Origin: Streptomyces tibetensis
GTDB taxonomy: Bacteria > Actinomycetota > Actinomycetes > Streptomycetales > Streptomycetaceae
NCBI RefSeq assembly: GCF_007655005.1
Contig: NZ_SZVW01000004.1
Coordinates: 310,001 to 374,000 of the forward strand
DNA length: 64,000 nt
Direction of reading: 5' to 3'
In this document: piece by piece, positions 9,036 to 17,193 of the stretch
How the letters are laid out: every line of letters starts with the position of its first letter
Position numbering within the stretch: the first letter of the stretch is position 1
The notes under the pieces: model-generated
What the model was told of the DNA's origin: nothing
What the model saw: only the letters and a program-made list of their open reading frames with translations
Database searches by the model: none
Position numbers and translations under genes: made by a program

Positions 9036-9905
9036 TCACCCTTCGGCTTGCCGGTAAATGATGGTGGTGCTGCCCACGACGATCCGCGAGCCGTCGCGGA
9101 GCGTAGCGCGGGTGGTGTGCTGCCCGTCCACCACGATGCCGTTGGTGGATCCGAGATCCTGGATCGTCGAGGGCGTTCCGGTCCGGATCTCGCAGTGCCG
9201 GCGGGAGACGCCGGGGTCGTCGATCCGCACGTCGGCGTCGGTGCTGCGGCCCAGTACGAGCGTGGCGCGGGAGATCTGGTGGCGGGTGCCGTTGATCTCG
9301 ATCCAGTGGCGGGTGCGTCCGCCGGCGGCCGGGGCGGCCGGGGGCCGCTGGCCGCTCGCGGCGGGTGGGTAGCCGTAGCCGCCGGGGCGGCCGCCGGGTG
9401 GCGGTGAGGCCGGCATGGGCGGGGCGCCGGAGGGCGCCGCGGACGGCGGGTAGCCGTAGCCACCGGGGCGTCCGCCCTGCGGGGCGGCGGGTGCGGCGCC
9501 GCCGCCTCCCGGGCCGCCCTGCTGGCTGCTGGAGGAGGCGAGCGTTCGGCTGCGCACCCGGTACAGGCCGGTGTCGAGGTCGTCCGCCTTCTCCAGGTGC
9601 ACCTTGATCGGGCCCATGAAGGTGTAGCGCTGCTGCTTGGCGTAGTCGCGCACCATGCCGGCGAGCTCGTCGCCGAGCTGGCCGGAGTAGGGGCTGAGCC
9701 GCTCGAAGTCGGGCGTGCTCAGTTCGACGATGAAGTCGTTGGGTACGACCGTCCGGTCGCGGTTCCAGATCGTGGCGTTGTTGTCGCACTCGCGCTGGAG
9801 CGCTCCGGCGATCTCCACGGGCTGGACCTCGGACTTGAACACCTTGGCGAAGGTGCCGTTGACCAGACCTTCGAGACGCTGCTCGAACTTCTTCAGGACT
9901 CCCAT
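9036..9905 (-). CDS. fhaA: FHA-domain protein FhaA (DUF3662 + FHA)
   Basis: 289 aa, soluble. The N-terminal DUF3662 domain (about 1-120) starts MGVLKKFEQRLEGLVNG and includes CDNNATIWNRDRTVVPNDF. A flexible Gly/Pro/Tyr-rich linker with two copies of GGRPGGYGYPP follows. The C-terminal FHA domain (about 200-287) has VLGRS, VSRRHCEI and DLGSTNGIVVDG. In mycobacteria FhaA is recruited to PknB-phosphorylated MviN to regulate peptidoglycan synthesis, and a similar role is inferred. It is the first gene of the leftward operon; AGGAGG-type SD sequence (GGAGGTGCC) lies just before the ATG. Confidence 0.93.
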   Translation of the reverse strand: MGVLKKFEQRLEGLVNGTFAKVFKSEVQPVEIAGALQRECDNNATIWNRDRTVVPNDFIVELSTPDFERLSPYSGQLGDELAGMVRDYAKQQRYTFMGPIKVHLEKADDLDTGLYRVRSRTLASSSSQQGGPGGGGAAPAAPQGGRPGGYGYPPSAAPSGAPPMPASPPPGGRPGGYGYPPAASGQRPPAAPAAGGRTRHWIEINGTRHQISRATLVLGRSTDADVRIDDPGVSRRHCEIRTGTPSTIQDLGSTNGIVVDGQHTTRATLRDGSRIVVGSTTIIYRQAEG

Positions 9906-10376
9906 GAGGCACCTCCTCCGTAGCTGCCGTCCTGTGTACTGCCCAGCGGGCCGCTTGGCTGGTACTGCTTACTGATCGTATCCACGCGCCGCTCGATCGG
10001 CTGGTTCCCCCTGTCAGCCCCGCCGACGGGTGTCGACGCATGACGAAGTTCCCTGTGGAGCTCTTCTTCGAACTCCTCCGGTGCTACTGCTGCGCGTATC
10101 CGCCTCCGGTATGCCTGACAAGGATCGTAGAGGCGGCTGAAGACCAGTGTCCCGCACCTGACTGTGGACCCCGACCCCTCCTGCGGAGACGGCGGGTACC
10201 GGTACGAGGTTGATACGTGAACCGGTACGCGTTGATACGTGGCAGGGACATCGAAGGTTCGGCAGGGGGTCTGCCTGCGGGGATAAGGGATGTGAACCCA
10301 CCCCTTCCAGCGTGCTAATGTTCTGGGTGTCGGAAGGCGCCCGCCCCAAGGGGCAGACGCCCAGGACACACCCAAT
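9906..10376. other. Intergenic region between fhaA and tRNA-Leu
   Basis: No convincing gene over 471 bp; open frames here have no recognisable protein signature. It must hold the leftward promoter of fhaA and the rightward promoter of the tRNA. For the tRNA, TAATGT at 10316-10321 is a plausible -10 box about 55 bp before the mature end. A short repeat, TACGTGAACCGGTACGCGTTGATACGTG-like, around 10205-10240 contains GATACGTG twice (about 10211 and 10231). Confidence 0.5.
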
Positions 10377-10460
10377 GCGCGGGTGGCGGAATAGGCAGAC
10401 GCGCTGGATTCAGGTTCCAGTGCCCGCAAGGGCGTGGGGGTTCAACTCCCCCCTCGCGCA
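10377..10460 (+). tRNA. tRNA-Leu (anticodon CAG)
   Basis: A class II tRNA with a long variable arm. The acceptor stem GCGCGGG pairs with CTCGCGC (one G-U), followed by discriminator A at 10460. The anticodon arm is CTGGA-TTCAGGT-TCCAG, which reads CAG (Leu, CUG codons). The T arm GGGGG-TTCAACT-CCCCC is canonical. CCA is not encoded. An intrinsic terminator follows directly. Confidence 0.96.
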
Positions 10461-10467
10461 CCGTCGA

Positions 10468-10503
10468 GAACGGGCGGCATCGATCAGATGCCGCCCGTTC
10501 TTC
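10468..10503 (+). terminator. tRNA-Leu terminator
   Basis: Perfect 14-bp stem, 10468-10481 with 10487-10500, loop GATCA, followed by a T-containing tract (TTCGTGTTT). Confidence 0.88.
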
Positions 10504-10619
10504 GTGTTTGCGGATGTGACGGTTGTCTCGCGTGGGTCCGGGGTTCCGGTCGTGTGAGGAAGCTCTCAGGCCTGCTCGGCCCGGCCGTCCCCCGCCCGGT
10601 GTCCGCCCCGGGGCGAAGC

Positions 10620-10857
10620 GTTCCCGCCCGACCGGCTCGTCGAGGAGGCGGTGCGGGGAGCCGGGGCCGGTGCGGGCGTTCATGTCCCGCTGGTGCAGGG
10701 GCTCGCCGCAGGCGGAGCGGATGAGCCGGGCCTCGGTGTCGTGGGCGCAGGGCCGGTGGTGCAGGACGACCGGGGCGCCCTCGTCGCCGGCCGTCCGGCG
10801 GTCGCCCCAGGCGTTGATCGCGGCGAGGACGCCGAAGAAGTCGGGGCCCTTGTCCGT
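10620..10857 (-). pseudogene. Truncated HxlR-family regulator (C-terminal remnant)
   Basis: Minus-strand reading in frame with the ABC permease resumes directly after that gene's stop (10870-10872) as TDKGPDFFGVLAAINAWGD, then APVVLHHRPCAHDTEARL, SACGEPLHQRDM. This matches the usual end of HxlR winged-helix regulators (an L-T-x-KG-x-DF-x-VL..W-GD block followed by a Cys-containing VL-H-x-C-G...C..CGE segment). The DNA-binding N-terminal half is missing and no start codon precedes it. The left boundary is approximate. It suggests a deletion that joined the permease gene to an old regulator gene next to tRNA-Leu. Confidence 0.6.
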
Positions 10858-10869
10858 CGGCGGGGTGGG

Positions 10870-13308
10870 CTATTGGCGCATCCCCGCCAGGTCCGCCGGG
10901 CGGCGGCGCAGGGCCAGGGCGGCGGGGACGGTCGCGCAGACCACGGCCAGCAGGGCGCAGGCTGTCGCCGTCGTGCCGAGCGCCTGCCACGGCAGGGTGA
11001 CGGTGGGCTGCACCGACAGCAGGCCGAGGGCGCCCCACATGCCGGCCAGGTTGAGGCCCGTGACCAGCACGCCCAGGAGCGCACCGGCCGCGGTGGCCGT
11101 CAGGGCCTCGGCCGCGGTCAGCCGCAGCACCTGCCGGCGGGTGGCTCCGGTCAGCCGCAGCACGGCCAGGTCGCGGACCCGGTCGGAGGCCGCCATGACC
11201 GTGGTGTTGGCCACGGAGATGCCCGTGTAGAGCAGAGCGATGCCGAGGACCAGGAAGACGCCGAGACGGGTGGTGCGGTTGGTTTCCGGCTGGGTGGCGT
11301 CGATCCACGCATCCCGGGTGAGGACCCGGCCGCCTCCCGCACCGGCCGCCTCACGCAGGGCGGCGGCCACGGTGCCGGGGGCGGCACCCTCCTCGAGCGC
11401 CACGTCCACGCGGTCGACCGTGGCGCCCGGGGCGTTGCGCGGGGTGACGTAGACGCCGTTGCCGCCCGTGCCGGTGGGCATCACCGCGGCGACGCGGAGG
11501 GTGCGGGGTGTTCCGTCGCCGAGCCATACCCGGACCCGGTCGCCCACCCGGTGCCGTTGCCACTCCTCGTTGACGATGATCGACTCGTCGTCGAGGTCGC
11601 TCGTCCTGCCCGCGCCGATCGGCAGGCGGCTGGTGGCCGCCAGGCCGGCGGGGGTCGCGGCGCGGGCCTCGGAACGGATCAGCGCCACACCGTCCTCCAG
11701 GACGGTGACGGCCGTCGACGACGTCGCTGAGATCCGCGCGCCCGGTACGGCACGCAGCCTGCTCAGGGTGGCGGCGTCGAAGCCCCGCCCGGCGGCCGGG
11801 GTGACGACGAAGGCGGCGGTGGTGCGCTCGCTCGTCTCGGTCGACTTCGCGTGGTTCAGCGTCGCGGTGGCGCCGAGGAGGGAACCGGCGAGCGCGACCG
11901 TGACGAGGACGGGGGCCGCGAGGGCGGCGGTGCGGCGTGCTCCGGTGGCCGTGTTCGCGCGGACCAGCATGCCCACGGCCGAGGGGAGGCAGGCCAGCAG
12001 GCGGGTCAGGGGCCGCAGCACCACGGGCGCGAGCAGGGCGGCCGCGGTGATCAGCAGCATCGGGCGGCTGATGTACGTCTTGCGGTGGAGCAGATCGGAC
12101 GGGTCGCCGGCGAGGGACAGGGCCAGGGTCACGGCGGCCGCGAGCAGGAGGACCGTGCCGCAGAGCAGGCGTCCCCGGGTCAGCGGGCCGCTGTCCGCCG
12201 CCGCCTCGCGCAAAGCCTCGGTGGGGGCGGTACGGCCGGCCCGCCAGGAGGCCGCGGTGGCTCCGCCCAGGGCGACGAGCAGGCCCGTCCAGAAGGCCGC
12301 GTGGTAGGGCCACGCATGCTCGCCGATGGTGAACCAGGCCGGGGCGAGGCCCTCCTCGACGACCCGGGCCGCCAGCAGCGGCGCCCCGTAGGAGCCCAGC
12401 GCGCAACCGGCCACCGAGGCGAGGACGCCGACGGCGAGGGCCTCGGCGAGGACGGCCCGGCGGAGCTGGGCCGGACTCGCCCCGGCGGTGCGCAGCAGGG
12501 CGAACTCCCTGCGGCGCTGGGCGACCGCGAAGGCGAAGGTCGACGCCACGACGAAGACGGACACGAAGGCGGTGACGCCGCCGGCGGTGCCGAACAGGGC
12601 GTTCATCGCGGTGAGCGCCTCACGGTCGCGGCCCGGGTCGGCGTCGGCGAGGCGGCGTGCCGTGCCGGTGAGCACCTGGGCGCTGTCGCCCACCGCCGCG
12701 CGTACGGACGCCGGGTCGGCCTGCACGACCGACTGTGTGGAGGACGGGTGCAGTTGTGCGGCGCGGGTGTCCGTGAAGAGCACGGCGTTCTCGAAGCCGC
12801 GGGAGGTCAGCGTGCCGACGACGCGTACGGTGCCCGCATCGGTGCGGATGCGCCGGCCCGGGCGTGCCCAGTCGCCGGTGACGGTGACCTCGCCGGCCGT
12901 GCGGGGTGCCCGGCCGGAGGCGAGGTCGTACGGGGCGAACGCGGCGGTGGACCAGGGGTGGCCCACCAGGTCGGCGGGGGCGCCCTTTGCCCGGACGGGA
13001 AACGAGCGGTCCTCGACGACCGTGCCCAGCGTCCGCAGCCGCGCGACGGTCGTGGCCGGTACGGGACGCGGGTGCGCGAGCCGGGACTCCCGGATGCCGA
13101 TCGGGGTCGGCACGCGCAGGGTGTCCTGTCCCTTGACCACGACCGGCGCGGCGGCGAAGCGTTCGGGACCGCGCTCCGGGGCGCCGGCCGTCGAGGCCAG
13201 GGCCAGGCCCATCACGGTGAGCAGCGCCACGCCCAGCGAGAGTGCGACGAAGCTGCCGGTGAAGGTGGTCCAGCGGGTGCGCAGGGTGCGCAGGGTGACG
13301 CTCAGCAC
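10870..13308 (-). CDS. FtsX-family ABC transporter permease
   Basis: 812 aa. It has a short N-terminus with one membrane helix, a large extracellular domain, then hydrophobic clusters (around residues 265-290, 310-335, 360-385, 420-440, 460-480, 505-525 and three near the C-terminus). The two FtsX blocks show the typical RRREFALLRTAGASPAQLRR and RVRDLAVLRLTGATRRQVLRL signatures. Together with the ATPase encoded upstream it forms a MacB/LolCDE-like mechanotransmission exporter, likely for a lipophilic or peptide compound or for antimicrobial peptide defence. The GTG at 13308 overlaps the ATPase end by 7 nt. The much longer open frame that continues to 15765 is not coding beyond this start. Confidence 0.88.
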   Translation of the reverse strand: MLSVTLRTLRTRWTTFTGSFVALSLGVALLTVMGLALASTAGAPERGPERFAAAPVVVKGQDTLRVPTPIGIRESRLAHPRPVPATTVARLRTLGTVVEDRSFPVRAKGAPADLVGHPWSTAAFAPYDLASGRAPRTAGEVTVTGDWARPGRRIRTDAGTVRVVGTLTSRGFENAVLFTDTRAAQLHPSSTQSVVQADPASVRAAVGDSAQVLTGTARRLADADPGRDREALTAMNALFGTAGGVTAFVSVFVVASTFAFAVAQRRREFALLRTAGASPAQLRRAVLAEALAVGVLASVAGCALGSYGAPLLAARVVEEGLAPAWFTIGEHAWPYHAAFWTGLLVALGGATAASWRAGRTAPTEALREAAADSGPLTRGRLLCGTVLLLAAAVTLALSLAGDPSDLLHRKTYISRPMLLITAAALLAPVVLRPLTRLLACLPSAVGMLVRANTATGARRTAALAAPVLVTVALAGSLLGATATLNHAKSTETSERTTAAFVVTPAAGRGFDAATLSRLRAVPGARISATSSTAVTVLEDGVALIRSEARAATPAGLAATSRLPIGAGRTSDLDDESIIVNEEWQRHRVGDRVRVWLGDGTPRTLRVAAVMPTGTGGNGVYVTPRNAPGATVDRVDVALEEGAAPGTVAAALREAAGAGGGRVLTRDAWIDATQPETNRTTRLGVFLVLGIALLYTGISVANTTVMAASDRVRDLAVLRLTGATRRQVLRLTAAEALTATAAGALLGVLVTGLNLAGMWGALGLLSVQPTVTLPWQALGTTATACALLAVVCATVPAALALRRRPADLAGMRQ

Positions 13309-14027
13309 GGCACGGCCTCCAGGTGGGTCATGCGGAGGGCGATGGCGTCGGCGTCGGCGCCCGTCAACTCCCCGCTCACGCGGCCGTCGACGAGGAAGAT
13401 CACACGGTCGGCGTACGCGGCGGCCACCGGGTCGTGCGTGACCATGACGACCGTCTGGCCCTCGCGGTCGACCATGTCCCGCAGCAGGCCGAGCACCTCG
13501 CGGCCGGTACGGGTGTCCAGGGCGCCGGTCGGCTCGTCGCCGAACAGCACGTCGGGCCGGGTGATCAGCGCGCGGGCCAGGGCGACGCGTTGCTGCTGGC
13601 CGCCGGAGAGCTGGGCAGGCCGGTGCCGGGCCCGGTCGGCGAGATGGACCTGTCCGAGCGCCTGGCGCACCCGGGATGCGGGGACGCGGCGGCCGGCCAG
13701 GCGCAGGGGCAGGGCCACGTTCTGCTCGGCGGTCAGCGAGGGCAGCAGGTTGAACGCCTGGAAGACGAACCCGACGCGCTCGCGCCGCAGCAGGGTCAGC
13801 CGCCGTTCGCTGAGCCCGGTGAGTTCGGTGCCGGCCACGGTGACCGACCCGGAGGTGGGCCGGTCCAGCCCGGCCGCGCACTGGAGCAGCGTGGACTTGC
13901 CGGAGCCGGATGGGCCCATGACGGCGGTGAAGGTCCCGGCGGGGAACGACAGGGAGACCCCGTCGAGTGCGGTCAGGGATCCGTATCTCCTGGTGACCGA
14001 GTCCAGCCGGACGGCGTCGTGTGTCAT
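13302..14027 (-). CDS. ABC transporter ATP-binding protein (MacB/LolD type)
   Basis: 241 aa. Walker A GPSGSGKST (about 36-44), Q-loop near FVFQAFNLLP, signature LSGGQQQR, Walker B VLFGDEP and the switch His in VMVTHD are all intact. The family partners FtsX-type permeases, here encoded by the overlapping next gene. The ATG at 14027 follows a GGGGGAACC-type SD. It is divergent from the histidine kinase gene, with an inverted-repeat candidate operator between them. Confidence 0.92.
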   Translation of the reverse strand: MTHDAVRLDSVTRRYGSLTALDGVSLSFPAGTFTAVMGPSGSGKSTLLQCAAGLDRPTSGSVTVAGTELTGLSERRLTLLRRERVGFVFQAFNLLPSLTAEQNVALPLRLAGRRVPASRVRQALGQVHLADRARHRPAQLSGGQQQRVALARALITRPDVLFGDEPTGALDTRTGREVLGLLRDMVDREGQTVVMVTHDPVAAAYADRVIFLVDGRVSGELTGADADAIALRMTHLEAVPC

Positions 14028-14105
14028 GGGTTCCCCCTGGTGTCGGTGTCGATCTCCACGAAACCGCGCGGGGAGGGGCCGACGCAGTGCGGCAGGGCCT
14101 AGACC

Positions 14106-14129
14106 TGGGGTAGGGCCAGGCATACCCCA
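14106..14129. promoter_or_regulatory. Inverted repeat, candidate response-regulator operator
   Basis: TGGGGTA (14106-14112) and its exact complement TACCCCA (14123-14129) are separated by 10 bp in the divergent region between the ABC exporter and the two-component genes. Spacing and location suit a NarL-type dimer, most simply the regulator encoded at 15440-16105. Confidence 0.45.
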
Positions 14130-14184
14130 AGGCCTCGGTCCGGCCCCATGGTCGTCGTCCGGAGCGGCTTCTACGGTGATCCCC

Positions 14185-15456
14185 ATGCACCCTCGGAACG
14201 TGTGGCAGGCCATGTCCCGCCCCGGATATCTGCTGTCGGCGTGGCCGTGGCGGTCGGCCGCCTACCTGTTCACCGGCGCGCTCGTCGGTGTGGTCGTGCT
14301 GGTGGGGATCGTGCTCTCGGCGGCGGTCGGCGGGGTGCTCGCACTCGCGCTGGTGGGGCTGCCGTTGCTGCTCGGGACGGCCCTGGCGGGCGTTCCGGTG
14401 GCGGCCCTCGAGCGGTACCGGCTGCGGCTGGTCGACGCGGAGCCGGCGCCCGACCCGCACGAGGCGCCCCGGGAGCCGGGGCTGCGGGCCTGGCTGTCGA
14501 CGCGGTTGCGGGAGCGGGCCACCTGGCGGGAGCTGGGCCACGCCCTGCTGTTCGCGGTGCTGTTGTGGCCGGTCGACGCCCTCGCGTTCGCCGTCTTCCT
14601 GCTGGGCCCGCTCTCCGTGGCGGCGACTCCGTTGCTTCTGGCCGTCCTCGGTGAGGCGAAGGTCCTCAAGGTGTGGCTGGTCACCACCTGGCCCACTGCT
14701 GTGGGATGCGCCGCCCTCGGACTGGTCCTGCTCGCGGTGGGCGCCTGGCTGCTGGGCGTCGTGGCCGGGGCCCGGGCCGGGCTGACCCGGCTGCTGATCG
14801 CGCCGCGGGAGGCCGACCTGGGAGCCCGCGTGGTCGAACTGGCCCGCTCCAGGGTGCGGTTGGTGGACGCCTTCGAGGCGGAGCGGCGGCGGATCGAGCG
14901 CGATCTGCACGACGGGGCGCAGCAGCGGCTCGTCGCCCTGACGATGACGCTCGGGCTGGCGCGCCTCGACGCCCCGCCCGGCCCGCTCGCCGACCAGCTC
15001 GCCAAGGCGCACCAGGAAGCGGGCACGGCTCTCGCGGAGCTGCGCGAGCTCATCCACGGCATTCACCCCAAGGTCCTCGCCGACTTCGGGCTCGAAGCGG
15101 CCGTCGCCGACGCGGCCGACCGTTCGGCCGTGCCCGTGGACGTCGACCTGGAGCTGCCCGGGCGGCTCTCCCCGGCGGTCGAGGCCGCCGCCTACTTCGT
15201 GGTGTGCGAGGCGCTCGCCAACGTCGGCCGGCACAGCGGGGCGAGCCGGGCCGAGGTGAGCGGCGGTCACCGCGACGGGCGGTTGCTGCTGCGCATACGC
15301 GACGACGGGCGCGGTGGGGCGCGGGCCGGGGACGGCAGCGGGCTGACCGGTCTCGCCGACCGGGTGTCGGTGCTCGATGGCAGACTCTCCCTGTCCAGTC
15401 CGCCCGGCGGACCGACCCTGCTGCGTGTGGAGATCCCTTGTGACCCTGCGAGTTGA
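14185..15456 (+). CDS. Sensor histidine kinase (HisKA_3, NarL partner)
   Basis: 423 aa. The N-terminal half is a membrane sensor with several hydrophobic segments (about 28-70, 120-155, 170-200) in a PspC/DUF-like arrangement common in actinobacterial kinases. The dimerisation/phosphoacceptor motif ERRRIERDLHDGAQQR carries the His. HATPase_c motifs follow: CEALANVGRHSGAS (N box) and DDGRGGARAGDGSGLTGLADR (G boxes). It is divergent from an ABC exporter, a common arrangement for envelope-stress or peptide-sensing systems. The start at 14185 is the first ATG of the protein-like region, but its SD is weak and the ATG at 14212 is possible. Confidence 0.9.
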   Translation: MHPRNVWQAMSRPGYLLSAWPWRSAAYLFTGALVGVVVLVGIVLSAAVGGVLALALVGLPLLLGTALAGVPVAALERYRLRLVDAEPAPDPHEAPREPGLRAWLSTRLRERATWRELGHALLFAVLLWPVDALAFAVFLLGPLSVAATPLLLAVLGEAKVLKVWLVTTWPTAVGCAALGLVLLAVGAWLLGVVAGARAGLTRLLIAPREADLGARVVELARSRVRLVDAFEAERRRIERDLHDGAQQRLVALTMTLGLARLDAPPGPLADQLAKAHQEAGTALAELRELIHGIHPKVLADFGLEAAVADAADRSAVPVDVDLELPGRLSPAVEAAAYFVVCEALANVGRHSGASRAEVSGGHRDGRLLLRIRDDGRGGARAGDGSGLTGLADRVSVLDGRLSLSSPPGGPTLLRVEIPCDPAS

Positions 15457-16105
15457 GCGGCCGCTGCGTGTCGTCCTGGCGGAGGACAGCGTGCTGCTGC
15501 GGGACGGGCTCGTCGGACTGCTGGAGCGCTGCGGGCACCAGGTCGTGGCGGCCGTGGGGGACGCCGAGGCACTCGTCGTGGCCGTCGGGGAGCACGAGCC
15601 GGACGTGGTCGTGACGGATGTGCGGATGCCGCCCGGCTTCCAGGACGAGGGCCTGCACGCGGCCGTACGCCTGCGCCAGGAGCGGCCCACGCTGCCCGTG
15701 CTGGTCCTCAGCCAGTACGTGCAGCGCCGGTATGCCGCCGAGCTGCTGGACTCCGGCGACGGCACGGGCGTCGGCTATCTGCTCAAGGACCGCGTCGGCC
15801 AGGTCGAGGAGTTTGTCGAGGCGCTCGGCGAGGTCGCGGACGGCGGCACGGTCGTCGACCCCGAGGTCGTACGGCAGTTGCTGCGCCGTCGCCGCGATCC
15901 GCTGGAGCGGCTCACCCCGCGCGAGCGGGAGGTGCTGGCGCTGATCGCGGAGGGCCGGTCCAACAGCGCGATCGCCCGTGAACTGGTGGTCTCCGAGGCG
16001 GCCGTGGGCAAGCACGTCTCCGGCATCCTCACCAAGTTGGACCTGCCGCCGGCCGGCGCCACCCACCGCCGGGTGCTGGCCGTGCTGGCGTATCTGCGGG
16101 GCTAG
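15440..16105 (+). CDS. NarL/FixJ-family response regulator
   Basis: 221 aa. The receiver domain starts RVVLAEDSVLLRDGL (acidic pair) with the phosphoacceptor Asp in VVTDVRMPPG and the conserved Lys in YLLKDR. The C-terminal LuxR-type HTH (about 155-215) has LTPREREVLALIAEG and NSAIARELVVSEAAVGKHV. It is translated from a GTG that overlaps the kinase gene by 17 nt, so the pair is coupled. It probably controls the divergent ABC exporter through the TGGGGTA inverted repeat. The DNA-contact helix carries VGKHV, within normal variation. Confidence 0.92.
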   Translation: MTLRVERPLRVVLAEDSVLLRDGLVGLLERCGHQVVAAVGDAEALVVAVGEHEPDVVVTDVRMPPGFQDEGLHAAVRLRQERPTLPVLVLSQYVQRRYAAELLDSGDGTGVGYLLKDRVGQVEEFVEALGEVADGGTVVDPEVVRQLLRRRRDPLERLTPREREVLALIAEGRSNSAIARELVVSEAAVGKHVSGILTKLDLPPAGATHRRVLAVLAYLRG

Positions 16106-16144
16106 GGGCGGGCCCAAAGTTCCTGCGGTGTGGGCACGTTGTGC

Positions 16145-16166
16145 AAAAACCAGCGAGTTGGTTTCA
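16145..16166. promoter_or_regulatory. ARE-like site upstream of the first receptor-type TetR gene
   Basis: Two 11-bp half-sites abut: AAAAACCAGCG and AGTTGGTTTCA. Against the published ArpA half-site GGYCGGTWYGK they score about 8/11 (as the complement) and 7/11. The inner inverted repeat AAACCA/TGGTTT is exact. It lies 36 bp before the GTG start of the gene it may control. Confidence 0.4.
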
Positions 16167-16202
16167 TTGCGTCGCCATCAGAGCCCTGCAGGGGAGCCGC
16201 GG

Positions 16203-17054
16203 GTGACCAAACAGGACAGGGCCGTCCGGACCCGTCTCGCGCTGATCCGGTCTGCTGCCGAACAGTTCGAGGACCGGGGGTACGTCCGGGCCGGCCTGGC
16301 TCAGATCAGCGCGGGGGCCGGCGTCAGCTCCGGTGCGCTGCACTTCCACTTCGCCAACAAGGCCGCCGTCGCCGAGGCCGTCGAGCACGCGGCCGCGGAC
16401 GCCCTGTGCGAGACCGCGGAGCGCGGCCGGGACGGCGACGGGCACACCCTGCAACGCCTCGTGGACGTCACTCACCACGTCGCCCGGCTGTTGTGCGCCG
16501 ACGTGGTGGTGCGGGCCGGGCTGCGGCTGAACGCCGAGGCAGGCGCCGGGCGGGCGCGGGACCTGCGCCGGGAATGGCGGGAGTGTGTGCACGGGCTGCT
16601 GGCCGAGGCGGAGCGCCGGGGCGAACTCGCTGCCGGTGTCACGCCGAAGCGCACCTGCGCCGTCGTCCTCGCGGCCACGACCGGCATCGAGGTGCTGGCC
16701 CGGGAGGACCAGGGCTGGCTCGCCCGCCCCTCGCTGACCGACCTGTGGCAGCTGCTGCTGCCGTGCGTGGCGGCACCGGGGCTGGTGGGGGTGCTGGATC
16801 CGGCGGGGAGCGGACCGGAGGGGGCCGAATCGGCGGGGAGTGGCCCGGAGAGGGGCGAATCGGCGGGGAGTGGGGCGGCGGAAGGCAGGTCGGAGGGGAG
16901 TGGGTCGGCGGAAGGCGGACCTGCGGGGAGCGGACCTGCGGGGAGCGGACCTGCGGGGAGCGGACCCGCCGGGAGCGGATCCGCGGGGAGTGGGGCGCCG
17001 GCTGATCCGGGGCTTCGGGCGGAAGCGTGCCGGGTGGGGCTCGCGCTGCGGTGA
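16203..17054 (+). CDS. TetR-family regulator, gamma-butyrolactone-receptor type, with repeat tail
   Basis: 283 aa; typical receptors have about 215-235. The N-terminal HTH (about 1-55) includes RTRLALIRSAAEQFEDRGY and GVSSGALHFHFANKAAVAEAV, the block that marks ScbR/ArpA/BarA relatives. A Trp in REWRECVHGLL sits where receptors carry a conserved ligand-region Trp. From about residue 198 the protein ends in a Gly/Ser/Ala/Pro repeat tail (units such as PAGSG), encoded by 15-bp DNA repeats. The GTG start follows GGGGAGCC. An ARE-like site lies upstream and the P450 gene follows. It could be a receptor or a pseudo-receptor that binds other ligands. Confidence 0.78.
   Translation: MTKQDRAVRTRLALIRSAAEQFEDRGYVRAGLAQISAGAGVSSGALHFHFANKAAVAEAVEHAAADALCETAERGRDGDGHTLQRLVDVTHHVARLLCADVVVRAGLRLNAEAGAGRARDLRREWRECVHGLLAEAERRGELAAGVTPKRTCAVVLAATTGIEVLAREDQGWLARPSLTDLWQLLLPCVAAPGLVGVLDPAGSGPEGAESAGSGPERGESAGSGAAEGRSEGSGSAEGGPAGSGPAGSGPAGSGPAGSGSAGSGAPADPGLRAEACRVGLALR
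16795..16995 (+). repeat. 15-bp minisatellite inside the TetR gene
   Basis: Imperfect tandem units around GGGGAGCGGACCTGC; four near-identical copies occur at about 16925-16980, with degenerate copies before. They keep the reading frame and encode the PAGSG-type tail. Confidence 0.75.
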
Positions 17055-17116
17055 TCGGGGCTCGCGCTGCCGTGGTGACGTGCCCCTGGCCGACCACAGG
17101 TGAAGCCATGGCCAAA

Positions 17117-17138
17117 ACAAACCGGTTGCCAAGTTTTT
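17117..17138. promoter_or_regulatory. ARE-like site upstream of the P450 gene
   Basis: Half-sites ACAAACCGGTT (complement matches GGYCGGTWYGK at 9/11) and GCCAAGTTTTT (7/11) abut to give a 22-bp element 56 bp before the P450 start. It is noticeably AT-richer than its surroundings. Confidence 0.45.
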
Positions 17139-17193
17139 CCGGCCCGCTGATCGCACGATGGTCCCCAGCCCCTGGACCGAGGAGTGATGAGTC

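Noticed and set aside
10377..10500. Integrated element with att sites at tRNA-Leu
   Set aside because: No integrase gene and no direct repeat of the tRNA 3' end were seen in the window, although the HxlR scar shows past rearrangement.
11851..14184. Long plus-strand open frame ahead of the histidine kinase
   Set aside because: It is antisense to the ABC permease and ATPase, has no domain character, and runs into the kinase gene only because stops are rare.
10870..15765. A 1631-codon open frame on the minus strand
   Set aside because: Only 10870-13308 has protein-like sequence; the rest lies antisense to the histidine kinase and ATPase region and reflects high GC with few stops.
16203..17054. 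Frameshift explaining the TetR repeat tail
   Set aside because: The repeats are multiples of 15 bp and stay in frame to a stop; no alternative frame gives a known receptor C-terminus.
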